From DATJZH01 sp035499215 (GTDB lineage: Bacteria; Actinomycetota; Actinomycetes; Streptosporangiales; Streptosporangiaceae), in assembly GCA_035499215.1 (NCBI GenBank), contig DATJZH010000413.1, forward strand, positions 1-45,340: a DNA stretch of 45,340 nucleotides, given 5' to 3'. Of the stretch, positions 24,750-33,582 are shown in pieces. The notes under the pieces were generated by a model. It saw only the letters and a program-made list of their open reading frames with translations, was not told the DNA's origin and did no database searches. Position numbers and translations under genes: made by a program. Within the stretch, counting starts at the first letter, position 1, and each line of letters starts with the position of its first letter.

Positions 24750-25076
24750 CCGGATGCCTTTGGTCGGGGTCCATGACCTCGTGACAGAAAGCGATGTCTG
24801 GGTCTCCGTAACTTACAGGGAGCGTTCTATCACAAAATGAAGTGGCGCCCCTGGCTTACAAACGTTTTCACTGGCAAGCGGATTGATTGACGGAGCAAAC
24901 AGCTGCCGTTCATTTGCGAAACCGGCACGGAGATGGCCGACTGGCGCCCGATGAAGCGACCAGACTCCGCCGGGCCGGAAAGAAAGTCTACGTTGTGTAA
25001 TCATCGGGAGGGCGCCTGTGCTGCCGGGTACGACCGGTTCTCGCGTGGCCGGAGGCGAATGCGGAAGGATGATTGC
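24750..25076. other. 327-nt intergenic region upstream of the aldehyde dehydrogenase
   Basis: No convincing gene is seen here. The stretch is clearly richer in A and T than its surroundings. It contains the 8-bp palindrome AAACGTTT (24860-24867), a shape shared by LacI-family operators. It presumably holds divergent promoters for the membrane-protein gene and the aldehyde dehydrogenase gene. The ribosome-binding site GGAAGGA for the latter is at its right end. Confidence 0.5.
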
Positions 25077-26489
25077 ATGCGCCGCAACTTCATCGACGGC
25101 CGGTGGACGCCGTCAGCGAGCGGGGCGGCCATCGACGTGGTCAACCCCGCTACCCAGGCGGTCATCGACCGTGTTCCCGCTGGCCACCCGGCAGACGTGG
25201 ATGGGGCGGTGGCGGCCGCCCGGGCCGCCTTTCCTGGCTGGGCCGGCAGGGGCACCGCAGTGCGCGCGCAGCATCTCGACGCTGCCAGGCAGCTCCTCGC
25301 CGAGCGGGCCGGCTCGGTCGCGGCGGCCATTTCCGCCGACATGGGCTCGCCGCTGGGCTTCGCGCGCAAGGTCCAGGTCGGCACGCCGCTCGCCGTTCTT
25401 GCCAGCTACATCGATCTGCTGGGCAGTTACGACTTCGGCGGCGAGCGGGTCGGTAACTCGCTGATAGTCCGGGAGCCAGCTGGAGTGGTCGGCGCGATTA
25501 CTCCGTGGAACTACCCGTTGCACCAGGTCGTCGCGAAGGTGGCCGCCGCGCTGGCAGCGGGCTGCACCATCGTGCTGAAGCCGAGCGAGGCAGCCCCGCT
25601 GGCTGCCTACGAGCTCGCCGCGATCTTCGCCGAGACCGGCTTGCCCGCCGGAGTATTCAACCTGGTCAGCGGGACCGGGCAGGTGACGGGGGAAGCCATC
25701 GCCGGCCATCCCGGCATTGACGTGGTGTCCTTCACCGGGTCTGTCGGGGCCGGGCGGCGCGTCGCGGAGGTCGCCGCCGCGACCGTAAAGCGGGTGACTC
25801 TCGAGCTGGGCGGCAAGTCGGCCAACGTCATCTTGCCGGACGCCGACCTGGCGACCGCAGTCAAGGTCGGGGTGGCCAGGGCCTTCACTAACGCCGGGCA
25901 GACCTGCAATGCCCTCAGCCGCATGCTCGTGCATCGTGATGTCTGCGCCGAGGCGGTGGGGCAGGCCGTCAAGAACGCCGAGCGCTACCAGCCGGGCGAC
26001 CCGCTGGCGGCGGGCACGCGCCTTGGACCGCTCGCATCGGCAGCGCAGCGCGAACGCGTCATCGGCTATATCGAGCGCGGCATTGCCGAGGGCGCGAGGT
26101 TGGTGACGGGCGGCACCCGGCCGCCGGCTGGCCTGGACACCGGCAGCTACGTTCTGCCTACGATCTTTGCCGACGTGACGCCTGAGATGGTCATCGCCCG
26201 GGAAGAGATCTTCGGCCCGGTCCTGTGCGTCATCAGCTACGCGACTGAGGACGAGGCGGTGTCGATCGCCAACGGGACGCCGTACGGCCTGGCGGCAGGC
26301 GTATGGTCCGCCGATCAGGATCACGCCGTCGCCGTCGCTCGCCGGCTCCGCGCCGGGCAGGTTGAGGTCAACGGCGGCGCGTTCAACGTGGCTGCTCCGT
26401 TTGGCGGGTTCGGACAGTCCGGCTACGGGCGGGAGCTCGGCGTGCACGGCCTTGAGGAGTTCCTGGAGATCAAGGCGCTGCAGTTCTGA
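25077..26489 (+). CDS. NAD(P)-dependent aldehyde dehydrogenase
   Basis: A 470-residue ALDH-superfamily enzyme oxidising an aldehyde to the acid. Catalytic Cys277 (GQTCNALSR) and general base Glu243 (LELGGKS) are 34 residues apart, as in the family. The cofactor-binding region TPWNYPLHQ and the loop FTGSVGAGRRV are intact. The motif details resemble the CddD/betaine-aldehyde-like subgroup, so the natural substrate is uncertain. The ATG start is preceded by GGAAGGA at 6 nt; the frame is open further upstream but without a ribosome-binding site. The gene lies between the DsbA-like gene and rpiB, which are neighbours in mycobacteria, so it may be an insertion into that block. Confidence 0.93.
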   Translation: MRRNFIDGRWTPSASGAAIDVVNPATQAVIDRVPAGHPADVDGAVAAARAAFPGWAGRGTAVRAQHLDAARQLLAERAGSVAAAISADMGSPLGFARKVQVGTPLAVLASYIDLLGSYDFGGERVGNSLIVREPAGVVGAITPWNYPLHQVVAKVAAALAAGCTIVLKPSEAAPLAAYELAAIFAETGLPAGVFNLVSGTGQVTGEAIAGHPGIDVVSFTGSVGAGRRVAEVAAATVKRVTLELGGKSANVILPDADLATAVKVGVARAFTNAGQTCNALSRMLVHRDVCAEAVGQAVKNAERYQPGDPLAAGTRLGPLASAAQRERVIGYIERGIAEGARLVTGGTRPPAGLDTGSYVLPTIFADVTPEMVIAREEIFGPVLCVISYATEDEAVSIANGTPYGLAAGVWSADQDHAVAVARRLRAGQVEVNGGAFNVAAPFGGFGQSGYGRELGVHGLEEFLEIKALQF

Positions 26490-26571
26490 CGGCGGGAACC
26501 GGACCGGCCGGCTGCCCGCACTCCGGCAACCGGGGCGGTGCGGCGGCGGCGGGTCTGCCAGACTGGCCGAC

Positions 26572-27041
<470 letters not shown>

Positions 27042-27048
<7 letters not shown>

Positions 27049-27067
27049 CTCGGTCAGCTGACTCGGG
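27042..27067 (+). repeat. 13-bp tandem duplication at the rpiB stop codon
   Basis: CAGCTGACTCGGT (27042-27054) is followed directly by CAGCTGACTCGGG (27055-27067). Both copies carry TGA, the first being the rpiB stop and the second lying in another frame. The junction also forms the short inverted repeat AGCTGAC-TCG-GTCAGCT, which could help end transcription. Confidence 0.85.
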
Positions 27068-27106
27068 TCACCGGAGGTACCGGCCCGGGCGCGCAGATGC
27101 CGCAGC

Positions 27107-27610
27107 TTATCGGCGGCGTGACCGCCGGGACCGCGCCCGCCGCGTGCCCCTGGCCGGCGGCCCGGTATCGGCTGGCCGGTCGGCGGAGCCTGCATCGTGG
27201 TCGCCGTCTTGCCCTGCTCCCGCGTCCTGGGCCGGCTTCGGGCCGCGGGCCGGCTTGCGGCCCTGGGCCGGCTTCGCGTCGCGGGCCGGCTTCGCGCCCG
27301 GTTCCGGGGACCTGTCTCCGCCCTGACCGGAGTGCCCGGGGCTATTCGAACGGACGGGTCCGCGACTGCCGGTGCGGCCGCCAGAGCGCTCGGGGCTGCC
27401 GCCGGGCGGGGGACTGCCGCTGCGCGGGGGACTCGGCCTGCCGCGATCGCCGGCGCCCGGCCCGGCAGCGACCGTGCGGTCCGCAGTGGCCGCGCTGGCG
27501 GCGCTGGCTGTGTCTGCTGTGCCGGCGGCGGCTGCCTCGTCGGCCGGCCGCGGGCGGGAAACGTCCCTGGCCCGCATCGCCGCGTCGACAGTTATCTTCA
27601 TCCCGGTCAT
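27107..27610 (-). CDS. Disordered Lys/Pro/Arg-rich basic protein
   Basis: A 167-residue protein of unknown function. Only the first ~20 residues (MTGMKITVDAAMRARDVSRP) look structured. The rest is an Ala/Gly/Pro/Ser-rich linker, then a segment with repeated KPA units (AKPARDAKPAQGRKPARG), ending in an Arg-rich tail (ARSRRSRRR). A textbook GGGAGG ribosome-binding site 6 nt before the ATG supports the start. The composition suggests nucleic-acid or ribosome binding, but that is inference. It lies 92 nt downstream of the eis-type gene on the same strand and converges on rpiB. It shares its reading frame with the N-terminal part of the eis-type gene. Confidence 0.65.
   Translation of the reverse strand: MTGMKITVDAAMRARDVSRPRPADEAAAAGTADTASAASAATADRTVAAGPGAGDRGRPSPPRSGSPPPGGSPERSGGRTGSRGPVRSNSPGHSGQGGDRSPEPGAKPARDAKPAQGRKPARGPKPAQDAGAGQDGDHDAGSADRPADTGPPARGTRRARSRRSRRR
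27227..27297. repeat. Four imperfect repeats encoding Lys-Pro-Ala units
   Basis: Variants of GGGCCGGCTTCG recur four times about every 18 bp inside the basic-protein gene. On the minus strand they code for the repeated KPA-containing segment. They probably arose by slippage. Confidence 0.7.
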
Positions 27611-27702
27611 CGCCGTCCTCCCTGCGGCCAGTGTCGCACCGGCCGGGACGCATGTCGCCGCTGCCCGGCGGCCAGCTAGCCGCTGCGGCCGCGGCAGCCG
27701 GG

Positions 27703-28972
27703 TCAGAACATGACCGGGCACCACGGCGCCGGGTCCCACGACATCGCCGCGCAGAGCGCGGCGAGTGCGCCGGGCCGCAGCTCGGCGACCTGTCCGGCGG
27801 CAGCAAGGGCCCCCAGCCTGGTTCCGCCGAGATAGGCGCCTCCCAGCGCCTGCACCCCGAGCGCGATGTCTGCTGGCGCATCGGCACGCTCGCAGCGCGC
27901 CGCCGGGCCGCTGAGCCCGCCCGCTTGCAGCCGCCAGCGGCCCGAGTTGGCGGGGATCAGCTCGTCTGTGACGTCGATCACCACATCGACGTCGCGAGAA
28001 TAGGTCCGCCGGCCCAGCGCTGCAGGAACGTCCGTCAGCCGGACCCACAGCCCGTCCGTGAGGTAGGCCCGCGCTCTGCGCCGGTCGGCCAGCAGCTGCA
28101 GGACCGGATCGTCGACCGGCCGCAGCGGCGCATGGACCTCGCCGATCAGGTCTCTGCTCAGCAGGTCCGTCCAGAGCGCGGCGGTAGCGACCGGGTCGGC
28201 CGACACGAGCTCTCTGATGACGAGAGTCCCGGCCGCCACGCCGTCCTCGCCCCAGTCCGGCTCGGCGCGGTAGGCGGTAGAGGGCGTAGCCGCGGGGGCC
28301 AAAGGTGTCCTCGGCCACCACGGCGCGCAGCGGGGCGCTGCCGCACCTGCCCCACTCCGGGTCCGCGAGCGCCGAGGTCCACCAGCGCTCATCCCTGGCC
28401 ATCATGCCCGGCCGCCGTGGCAGGACCATGTCGTAGACCTTCGCCAGCTCCGGCCGTGCCAGCTGCGGCTCGGCGGCACGGACGGCCGCCGGGGCGCTGG
28501 CTGAGCCCTGAGCTGCCGAAGCTGGCGGCTTCAGCTGGCTCTCGCCGCGCCGGAAGAGAACGCGCAGCTGCTCAGATGCGCAGCCGTAACCGAACCGGCC
28601 GTAAATGCCCGGCTCTGATGTGAAGAGCGCCGCAACTGCCTCGCCCTGCTTCCGGATATCGGCGAGCTGGCGGCGCATCAGCGCGGACATGATGCCCCGC
28701 CTGCGGTAGGTGGGCAGCACGCTGACGGAGCTGACTCCGCCGACGCTCGTCATCCCGCCGGGTATGGTCATCCGGAAGCTGTAGGCAACGGCAGTCCCGA
28801 CGATGTCCTCGCCGTCGAATGCGGCCAGGCTTCGCTGCCGCTCGAACGTCACGAGGTATTCGTCCATCGCCGGCTGGGTTGGCCAGTTCGAATTGAAGGC
28901 GTGCTCGGGGACGGCGTAGAAGGCGGGGAACTCGTCCGCGCTGATGGGCCGGATCGGGATAGCGTCGGTCAT
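27703..28972 (-). pseudogene. Eis-type GNAT N-acetyltransferase, frameshifted
   Basis: The two reading frames together encode a complete ~420-residue Eis homologue (enhanced intracellular survival family, which N-acetylates amines such as aminoglycosides). The N-terminal frame (28972 down to ~28280) carries the acetyl-CoA loop motif SVSVLPTYRRRGIMSALMRRQL, FTSEPGIYGRFGYG and the start of the second GNAT domain. The C-terminal frame (~28270 to 27703) carries DGLWVRLTDVPAAL, ADIALGVQALGGAYLGG and the hallmark end DPAPWCPVMF, whose terminal carboxylate is catalytic in Eis. The frames are separated by a tandem 7-bp duplication at 28267-28280; removing one copy restores one continuous frame reading GYALYRAEPDWGED. 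Recent inactivation, a phase-variable tract or an assembly error are all possible. Confidence 0.85.
28267..28280. repeat. 7-bp tandem duplication that breaks the eis-type gene
   Basis: GCGGTAG occurs twice in a row (28267-28273 and 28274-28280; CTACCGC on the coding strand). One extra copy accounts exactly for the +1 shift between the two halves of the acetyltransferase gene. Confidence 0.9.
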
Positions 28973-29088
28973 GGTCGCATTCGTACCCCAGCCAGCGCGT
29001 GCGCGGCGACCGATTAACCGCTGGGCCGGGAAGCAGCCGGAACTGCGCAATACCGGTCCGCGCCGCATACCGATAAAGTGCGGCCATC

Positions 29089-30189
29089 ATGGTTTCGCTC
29101 GTTCCGCCCCGGTTCTCTGCTGCCGCACGGACTTGTGCGCGGCGGGCTCGCGGGCTGCTCAGCCGCCAGTTCATCACCAGGAACCGCAGGCTGGCGTTCG
29201 GCCTGGCCCTGGTCGTGGTGGCCATCGGCGCAGCCGCGGTCCGGCTGTCCGAGTGGTGGTTCTCGCCGGGCGTCATGATCCTCCCGATTCTGGCGGGCGG
29301 CCTGCTGCTGTGGCCGCGGGCGCTGCGCATTCTGTTCGGCGTCGTCGCAGCGATGCTGTGCTATGACTGGCTGGGCGGCAAGGTCGGGCCGGGCATCGTC
29401 GCGACCATCGTGATCACGGCTGCTTTCGCCGATGTGCTCGCGCGGACCAGGGAAAAACTCGGCGTTCAGGGCCTGCGCGGAGATCATATGCTGATCGAAC
29501 TGCGGGACCGGATCAGGGTTCAGAGCAGATTGCCGGTGCTGCCGGACGGCTGGGGATCGGTGTCGGTACTCAAGGCCGCCGGCGGCTCGTCGTTCGGCGG
29601 CGACTTCCTCGTATCGGTCTGCGACGGCAAGACGCTCGAGGCCGCCCTGGTCGACGTGTCCGGCAAAGGAATTGACGCGGGAACCAGGGCGCTGCTGCTT
29701 TCCGGGGCGTTCGGCGGGCTGCTTGGTTCCGTGCCGCGCGATGAGTTCCTGCCCGCATGCAACGCCTACCTGCGCCGGGAAGTGCCCGGCGAGGGCTTCG
29801 TCACGGCGGTTCAGCTGACGCTTGACCTGGCCACCGGGGACTACGTGGTCTCGTCGGCTGGTCACCCGCCTGCCGCGCACTTCGCGGCCGGCAGCGGGAC
29901 CTGGCGGCTGACCAGGGCGCGCGGCATTGTCCTTGGCGTCGTCCCGGACCTGCGCGGCGTCGCCGAGCACGGCGTGCTGCGGCCAGGGGACGCGCTCATG
30001 CTCTACACCGACGGCCTGGTAGAAGCGCCCGGACGAGATATCGACGCGGGCATCGACCGGCTGCTCGGCGCTGCGGACCGGCTGGTGGCATCGGGATTCG
30101 GCAACGGCGCGGCCCGGCTCGTGCAGAGCATGCAGGACGGCATGCGCGGCAGCGACGATTGCGCGCTGGTGCTCATCTGGCGGGCCTGA
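29089..30189 (+). CDS. Membrane-anchored SpoIIE/PP2C-type serine phosphatase
   Basis: A 366-residue protein. After a basic N-terminus come about three transmembrane segments (residues ~35-110), a linker helix, and a PP2C/SpoIIE catalytic domain (about 140-366). Metal-binding motifs are GGDF (about 170), DVSGKG, LYTDGLVEA and the terminal SDDCALVLI. Such phosphatases dephosphorylate anti-sigma-antagonist proteins of the STAS/RsbW type in stress and development pathways. No RsbW or STAS partner is adjacent; an RsbW-like fragment lies 15 kb away at the window edge. It is divergent from the eis-type gene and converges on the conservon. Its last 17 nt overlap the cvnD remnant. Confidence 0.9.
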   Translation: MVSLVPPRFSAAARTCARRARGLLSRQFITRNRRLAFGLALVVVAIGAAAVRLSEWWFSPGVMILPILAGGLLLWPRALRILFGVVAAMLCYDWLGGKVGPGIVATIVITAAFADVLARTREKLGVQGLRGDHMLIELRDRIRVQSRLPVLPDGWGSVSVLKAAGGSSFGGDFLVSVCDGKTLEAALVDVSGKGIDAGTRALLLSGAFGGLLGSVPRDEFLPACNAYLRREVPGEGFVTAVQLTLDLATGDYVVSSAGHPPAAHFAAGSGTWRLTRARGIVLGVVPDLRGVAEHGVLRPGDALMLYTDGLVEAPGRDIDAGIDRLLGAADRLVASGFGNGAARLVQSMQDGMRGSDDCALVLIWRA

Positions 30190-30301
30190 GACAGCCGGCG
30201 GGATCACTGAGCAGCAGCCCGAGGGCGCCCGGGGCCAGCTCGTCCCACATCAGCCAGAAGCGCCGCTGGCCGGGCGTGCCGCACAGCCAGACAACCGGCA
30301 T
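30173..30301 (-). pseudogene. cvnD remnant: 42-codon fragment of a conservon GTPase
   Basis: The frame begins at an ATG that shares one base with the cvnC stop (TGATG) and ends at a TGA inside the phosphatase gene. It encodes MPVVWLCGTPGQRRFW, continuing LMWDELAPGALGLLL. This corresponds to the G3/switch II region of CvnD GTPases (consensus LxLFGTPGQxRFWxxWDxLxxGAxGxVVL). The first ~70 residues with the P-loop and everything after about 35 residues of homology are missing, so it cannot bind GTP as a normal CvnD does. It could still be translated by coupling to cvnC. Recognised by eye from the conserved motif; the family comparison is from memory. Confidence 0.75.
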
Positions 30302-30672
30302 CAGAGCCTGCGCAGGCCATCGGCGACCTCCCTGAGGACCGCCGGGTCCTTCATCCGGATCGGACTGGGCTGATGGACCACGATGAGGCCGCGCTCGCGC
30401 ATGTCAGCCAGCAGGATCCGGACGACGCCGACGGGCAGGTCAAGGTCGGCGGCCAGGTCGGCGACGGAGGTAGGCAGGCGACATCGGCGCAGGACGGCCA
30501 GGTGCTCGGGCCCCAGGTACTCCGGATCGGCGGCCATGCCTCTGATGGCCGACACCAGCGCGAGCAGGTCGAGTTTGGCGCCGCCCGGCCGGGTCCGCCC
30601 GCCGGTTACCGCATACGGGCGGACGACCGGGCCCGCGTCCTGGTCCAGCCACTGGTCATCGGGCGAGTCCAT
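30301..30672 (-). CDS. Conservon protein CvnC (DUF742)
   Basis: A 123-residue DUF742 protein. VVRPYAVTGGRTRP near residue 16 and the winged-helix-like segment LPTSVADLAADLDLPVGVVR (about 66-85) are characteristic. RGLIVV and the end DGLRRL are also typical. CvnC is one of four proteins encoded by actinobacterial conservons, which assemble at the membrane as a GPCR-like signalling complex. It lies 6 nt after cvnB and overlaps the start of the cvnD remnant by one base. The gene itself appears intact. Confidence 0.92.
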   Translation of the reverse strand: MDSPDDQWLDQDAGPVVRPYAVTGGRTRPGGAKLDLLALVSAIRGMAADPEYLGPEHLAVLRRCRLPTSVADLAADLDLPVGVVRILLADMRERGLIVVHQPSPIRMKDPAVLREVADGLRRL

Positions 30673-30678
30673 GGCCGG

Positions 30679-31086
30679 TCACATCGCCGCGGCCGACGGT
30701 GCCGGCCGCGTCCTGACAGTCATGTGCTCGCCGACCCGCTTGACGAGCACGGCCATCTCGTAGGCGATCAGGCCCACATCGGCGTCGGCTGGCGCCAGCA
30801 CGGCCAGGCAGCTGCCCGCGCCCGCGGCCGTGACGAAGAAGAAGCCGGACTCCAGCTCCACGATCGTCTGCCGGGCACTCCCGCCGCCGAAATGCTGCCC
30901 GGCTCCGGTGGCCAGGCTCTGGAATCCGGCGGCCACGGCGGACAGTCGCTCGGCATCCTCGCGCAGCAGCCCCCGCGACGCGCCGATGACCAGCCCGTCC
31001 CTGGACAGGATCACGGCCTTGTCGACCTGCGCGACCCTCGTCGCCAGATCATCGAGCAGCCAGTCCAGCTCGCCGGCGTGAATCAT
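30679..31086 (-). CDS. Conservon protein CvnB (roadblock/LC7)
   Basis: A 135-residue roadblock/LC7-domain protein. The core LDWLLDDLATRVAQVDKAVILSRDGLVIGAS (residues ~7-38) and the later GFFFVTAAGAGSCLAVLA are the family strands. In conservons this protein is thought to regulate the CvnD GTPase as MglB does MglA. Its presumed partner here is only a fragment, so any role must be with CvnA and CvnC or with a GTPase encoded elsewhere. It sits 48 nt downstream of cvnA on the same strand. Confidence 0.92.
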   Translation of the reverse strand: MIHAGELDWLLDDLATRVAQVDKAVILSRDGLVIGASRGLLREDAERLSAVAAGFQSLATGAGQHFGGGSARQTIVELESGFFFVTAAGAGSCLAVLAPADADVGLIAYEMAVLVKRVGEHMTVRTRPAPSAAAM

Positions 31087-31134
31087 TCTTATTCCTCCCG
31101 TGCCGCGCTGACCACCAGCGCATGCGCTTGCTTC

Positions 31135-33582
31135 TCACCTGCCGTCGCCGCCCTCAGGCACCCGGCCGCGTGCGGCTCTGCCGCGTGACGCCGGGCCTGC
31201 TGACGCCGGGCCCGCTGACGCCGGGCCCGCGGCGATTGCGGCCTCCGGCGTCGCGATCGACGATGACCGGCCACGTTCCCAGCCGCGCTGCAAGGCGGTC
31301 ATGGTGGCGCGGGCGAGCTCGGGCGAGCGCTGCGCTGCGGGCGTGGCGGCCGGGCCGGCCGCCAGCGCCGGCGACTCGCGCAGCTGGGGGGCGAGGCTTT
31401 CCCGGCGGATCCTGACGGGCAGCCCCAGCTGCGTCAGGTCGGCTGTGCTGACCCTCGGCTCAGCGCCGGCCGCCAGCGTATCGTCCTGTTCGCTCGCTGG
31501 TCCCGGATCCGGCAGCCCGCCGATGGCAACTGCCGCGCCTGGCCGCTCGGTAAGCTCGGCCGCGCCGGCGGGCGCCAAGCCTGGCGGCCCAGGGTCGAGA
31601 GCGCGGCCCGGGCTGAGCGCGCTGCGGCGGCGGGCCAGCCGGAGCGGGAGCTCGGCCCGCGGGCCGGCTGGCCTGGCGGAGGCGGCGGGCCCGGGGTCGG
31701 CCAGCAGCGAGCGCGGGATCAATACGATCGCTGTCGTGCCGCCGAAGACCGAGGCGCGCAGCGAAATCTTGACGCCATGCCGCTGGGCCAGCCGGCCGGC
31801 CACGAATAGGCCCAGCCGGTCGCTGCCGGACAAGTCAAATTGCGGCGGCTCCGCGAGATCGCGATTTATATCGGCCAGCTGCTCGGCAGAGATGCCAAGT
31901 CCGCGGTCCTCGACCTCGACGGCGAATCCGTTGCCAACGGCATCGCCGAGAATACGGACTGGCGTATTTGACGGCGAAAAGATAGCGGCATTCTCGGCAA
32001 GTTCTGCGATGAGGTGGATCACGTCGGCAACGGCGGCGCCAGCCAGCGCAGCGTCGGTTCGACAGATCACCCTGATCCTGGTGTAGTCCTCGACCTCGGC
32101 GACAGCCGCGCGCAGCACGTCGACGAGCGGTACCGGATGCCGCCAGCCGCGGCCGGGCGAGTCGCCGGCCAGAACGACCAGGCCTTCGGCATGCCTGCGC
32201 ATGCGGGTAGCGAGGTGGTCGATGCGGAAGAGATCCTCGAGCTGCTCAGGCTCGCTCGCACGGCGCTCCATCCCGTCGAGCAGGGCCAGCTGCCGGTGCA
32301 GCAGGGACTGGCTCCGGCGAGCCAGGTTGCGGAAGACGTCGCTGAGTCCGCGGCGGAGCCTCGCCTCATCGACGGCGGCCTCGATGGCAGTACGCCGTAC
32401 CGCGTCGAACGCCTGCCGGACCTGGCCGATCTCGCCGGAGCGCGGCTTCGGCGGCGCCTCGGCGGGAATATCGACGTCCTGGCCGCCGTGCAGGCGCGCC
32501 ACGGTGTCCGGCAGCCGGCGGTGAGCGAGGTCGAGCGCGGACTGGCGCAGCTCGGCCAGCTGGCGGACCAGACCGCGGCCGATCAGGACCGAGAGCAGGA
32601 CGGACACGATGATTGCCAGCAAGCCGAGCCCGCTCGCGACGAGCAGCTGCAGGTAGGTGGATCGCGCCTGCGCCCGGGCTTTCGCGGCGAGATCACCGCC
32701 GGCGCTGCTGATAGCCTGGCCGAAACCGCCGGAGAAACGGGCTACCGCGGAATACCAGGCCAGCGGCCGGATTGGCGGCAGGATGGCCCTGGCGGGCAAT
32801 CTGATGGCCTTGTTCTCCAGTGCGGTGAGGGCTGCTGCGGCCTGCGGGCTGACGTACTTGCCGAAATACGCCTGATACGCCGGGGTCAGTTCCGGCAGCG
32901 TCTGCGTCAGCAGCGACCTGCGGACGGCCGCGAGCTCAGTGAACTCCTGCCGGTCGGCTGCCGGGAAGGAGCGCGCGGCCAGATCGCTGACCAGCAGGTC
33001 GCTCTCCTGGTACAGGGTCTGACCGGCCTGGTCCAGCCTGATGATCGCCAGCGCCTGCGTCACCAGCGGGACATTGGTCTCCTGCAAGATCGCCTGGTCG
33101 AGGACCTGGTAGCCGGCCGACACCGGGCCGCTGTAGGCAGCGAGCGCAGCCGGCCTGCTGATCGCGCGGGCGGTGACGCTGGCGCGCAGGCTGCCCAGGC
33201 CGCCGGCCTCCGCCTGCAGCGTCCTGATCGCCCGCAGCTCCCGCGGTGATGCGCTGCGCGTGACGGCATGCGACATGGCTGTCTGGCCGAATGCCCGCAG
33301 CGCCCGGCCGGTGCTGCGCTCCTGCAGGCCGAGTGCCGTCAGCAGCCGGGGCGCGGGGCTTGCCAGGTAGAGCATGGCCAGGTGACGCTCGGCGTCCAGC
33401 TGAGCCTGCAGGTTCGCCGTCGGCACCGCGATCACGGCCTTGACGGTCTTGGCCCTGGCCATGCTCAGGGCCGCGCTGCCAGTCACCCGTGCCGCGAAGG
33501 CGTACAGCGCGGCCAGCGCGATGATGGGAATCAAGATCAGCAGGAACACCCGCATCCGGATTGATCGGTTACGCAAGCCCAT
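31135..33582 (-). CDS. Conservon sensor CvnA: NIT-HAMP-histidine-kinase-like ATPase
   Basis: An 815-residue membrane sensor. It has a first transmembrane helix (about 11-33), an extracytoplasmic nitrate/nitrite-sensing (NIT) type domain (about 55-300), a second helix (about 308-335) and HAMP (to about 395). A helical segment with HRQLALLDGMERR and LFRIDHLATRMRRHAEGLVVLAG follows, then a HATPase_c domain (about 520-625) with the N-box LAENAAIFSP and DRGLGIS. The final ~180 residues are Pro/Ala-rich and disordered and end in GPASA repeats. These features are standard for CvnA. First gene of the conservon; a 0.68-kb gene-free region separates it from the hopanoid operon. Confidence 0.93.
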   Translation of the reverse strand: MGLRNRSIRMRVFLLILIPIIALAALYAFAARVTGSAALSMARAKTVKAVIAVPTANLQAQLDAERHLAMLYLASPAPRLLTALGLQERSTGRALRAFGQTAMSHAVTRSASPRELRAIRTLQAEAGGLGSLRASVTARAISRPAALAAYSGPVSAGYQVLDQAILQETNVPLVTQALAIIRLDQAGQTLYQESDLLVSDLAARSFPAADRQEFTELAAVRRSLLTQTLPELTPAYQAYFGKYVSPQAAAALTALENKAIRLPARAILPPIRPLAWYSAVARFSGGFGQAISSAGGDLAAKARAQARSTYLQLLVASGLGLLAIIVSVLLSVLIGRGLVRQLAELRQSALDLAHRRLPDTVARLHGGQDVDIPAEAPPKPRSGEIGQVRQAFDAVRRTAIEAAVDEARLRRGLSDVFRNLARRSQSLLHRQLALLDGMERRASEPEQLEDLFRIDHLATRMRRHAEGLVVLAGDSPGRGWRHPVPLVDVLRAAVAEVEDYTRIRVICRTDAALAGAAVADVIHLIAELAENAAIFSPSNTPVRILGDAVGNGFAVEVEDRGLGISAEQLADINRDLAEPPQFDLSGSDRLGLFVAGRLAQRHGVKISLRASVFGGTTAIVLIPRSLLADPGPAASARPAGPRAELPLRLARRRSALSPGRALDPGPPGLAPAGAAELTERPGAAVAIGGLPDPGPASEQDDTLAAGAEPRVSTADLTQLGLPVRIRRESLAPQLRESPALAAGPAATPAAQRSPELARATMTALQRGWERGRSSSIATPEAAIAAGPASAGPASAGPASRGRAARGRVPEGGDGR
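31185..31229. repeat. Three 15-bp tandem repeats in the cvnA 3' end
   Basis: CTGACGCCGGGCCCG and close variants occur at 31185-31199, 31200-31214 and 31215-31229. On the coding (minus) strand they give in-frame GPASA units near the CvnA C-terminus, so the copy number can vary without breaking the gene. Confidence 0.85.

Noticed and set aside
25018..25464. Alternative frame overlapping the start of the aldehyde dehydrogenase
   Set aside because: The aldehyde dehydrogenase frame has a complete N-terminus and a well-spaced ribosome-binding site at 25077.
27097..28623. 508-codon plus-strand frame opposite the eis-type gene
   Set aside because: Low-complexity Arg/Pro/Gly sequence; the minus strand has family motifs and a good ribosome-binding site.
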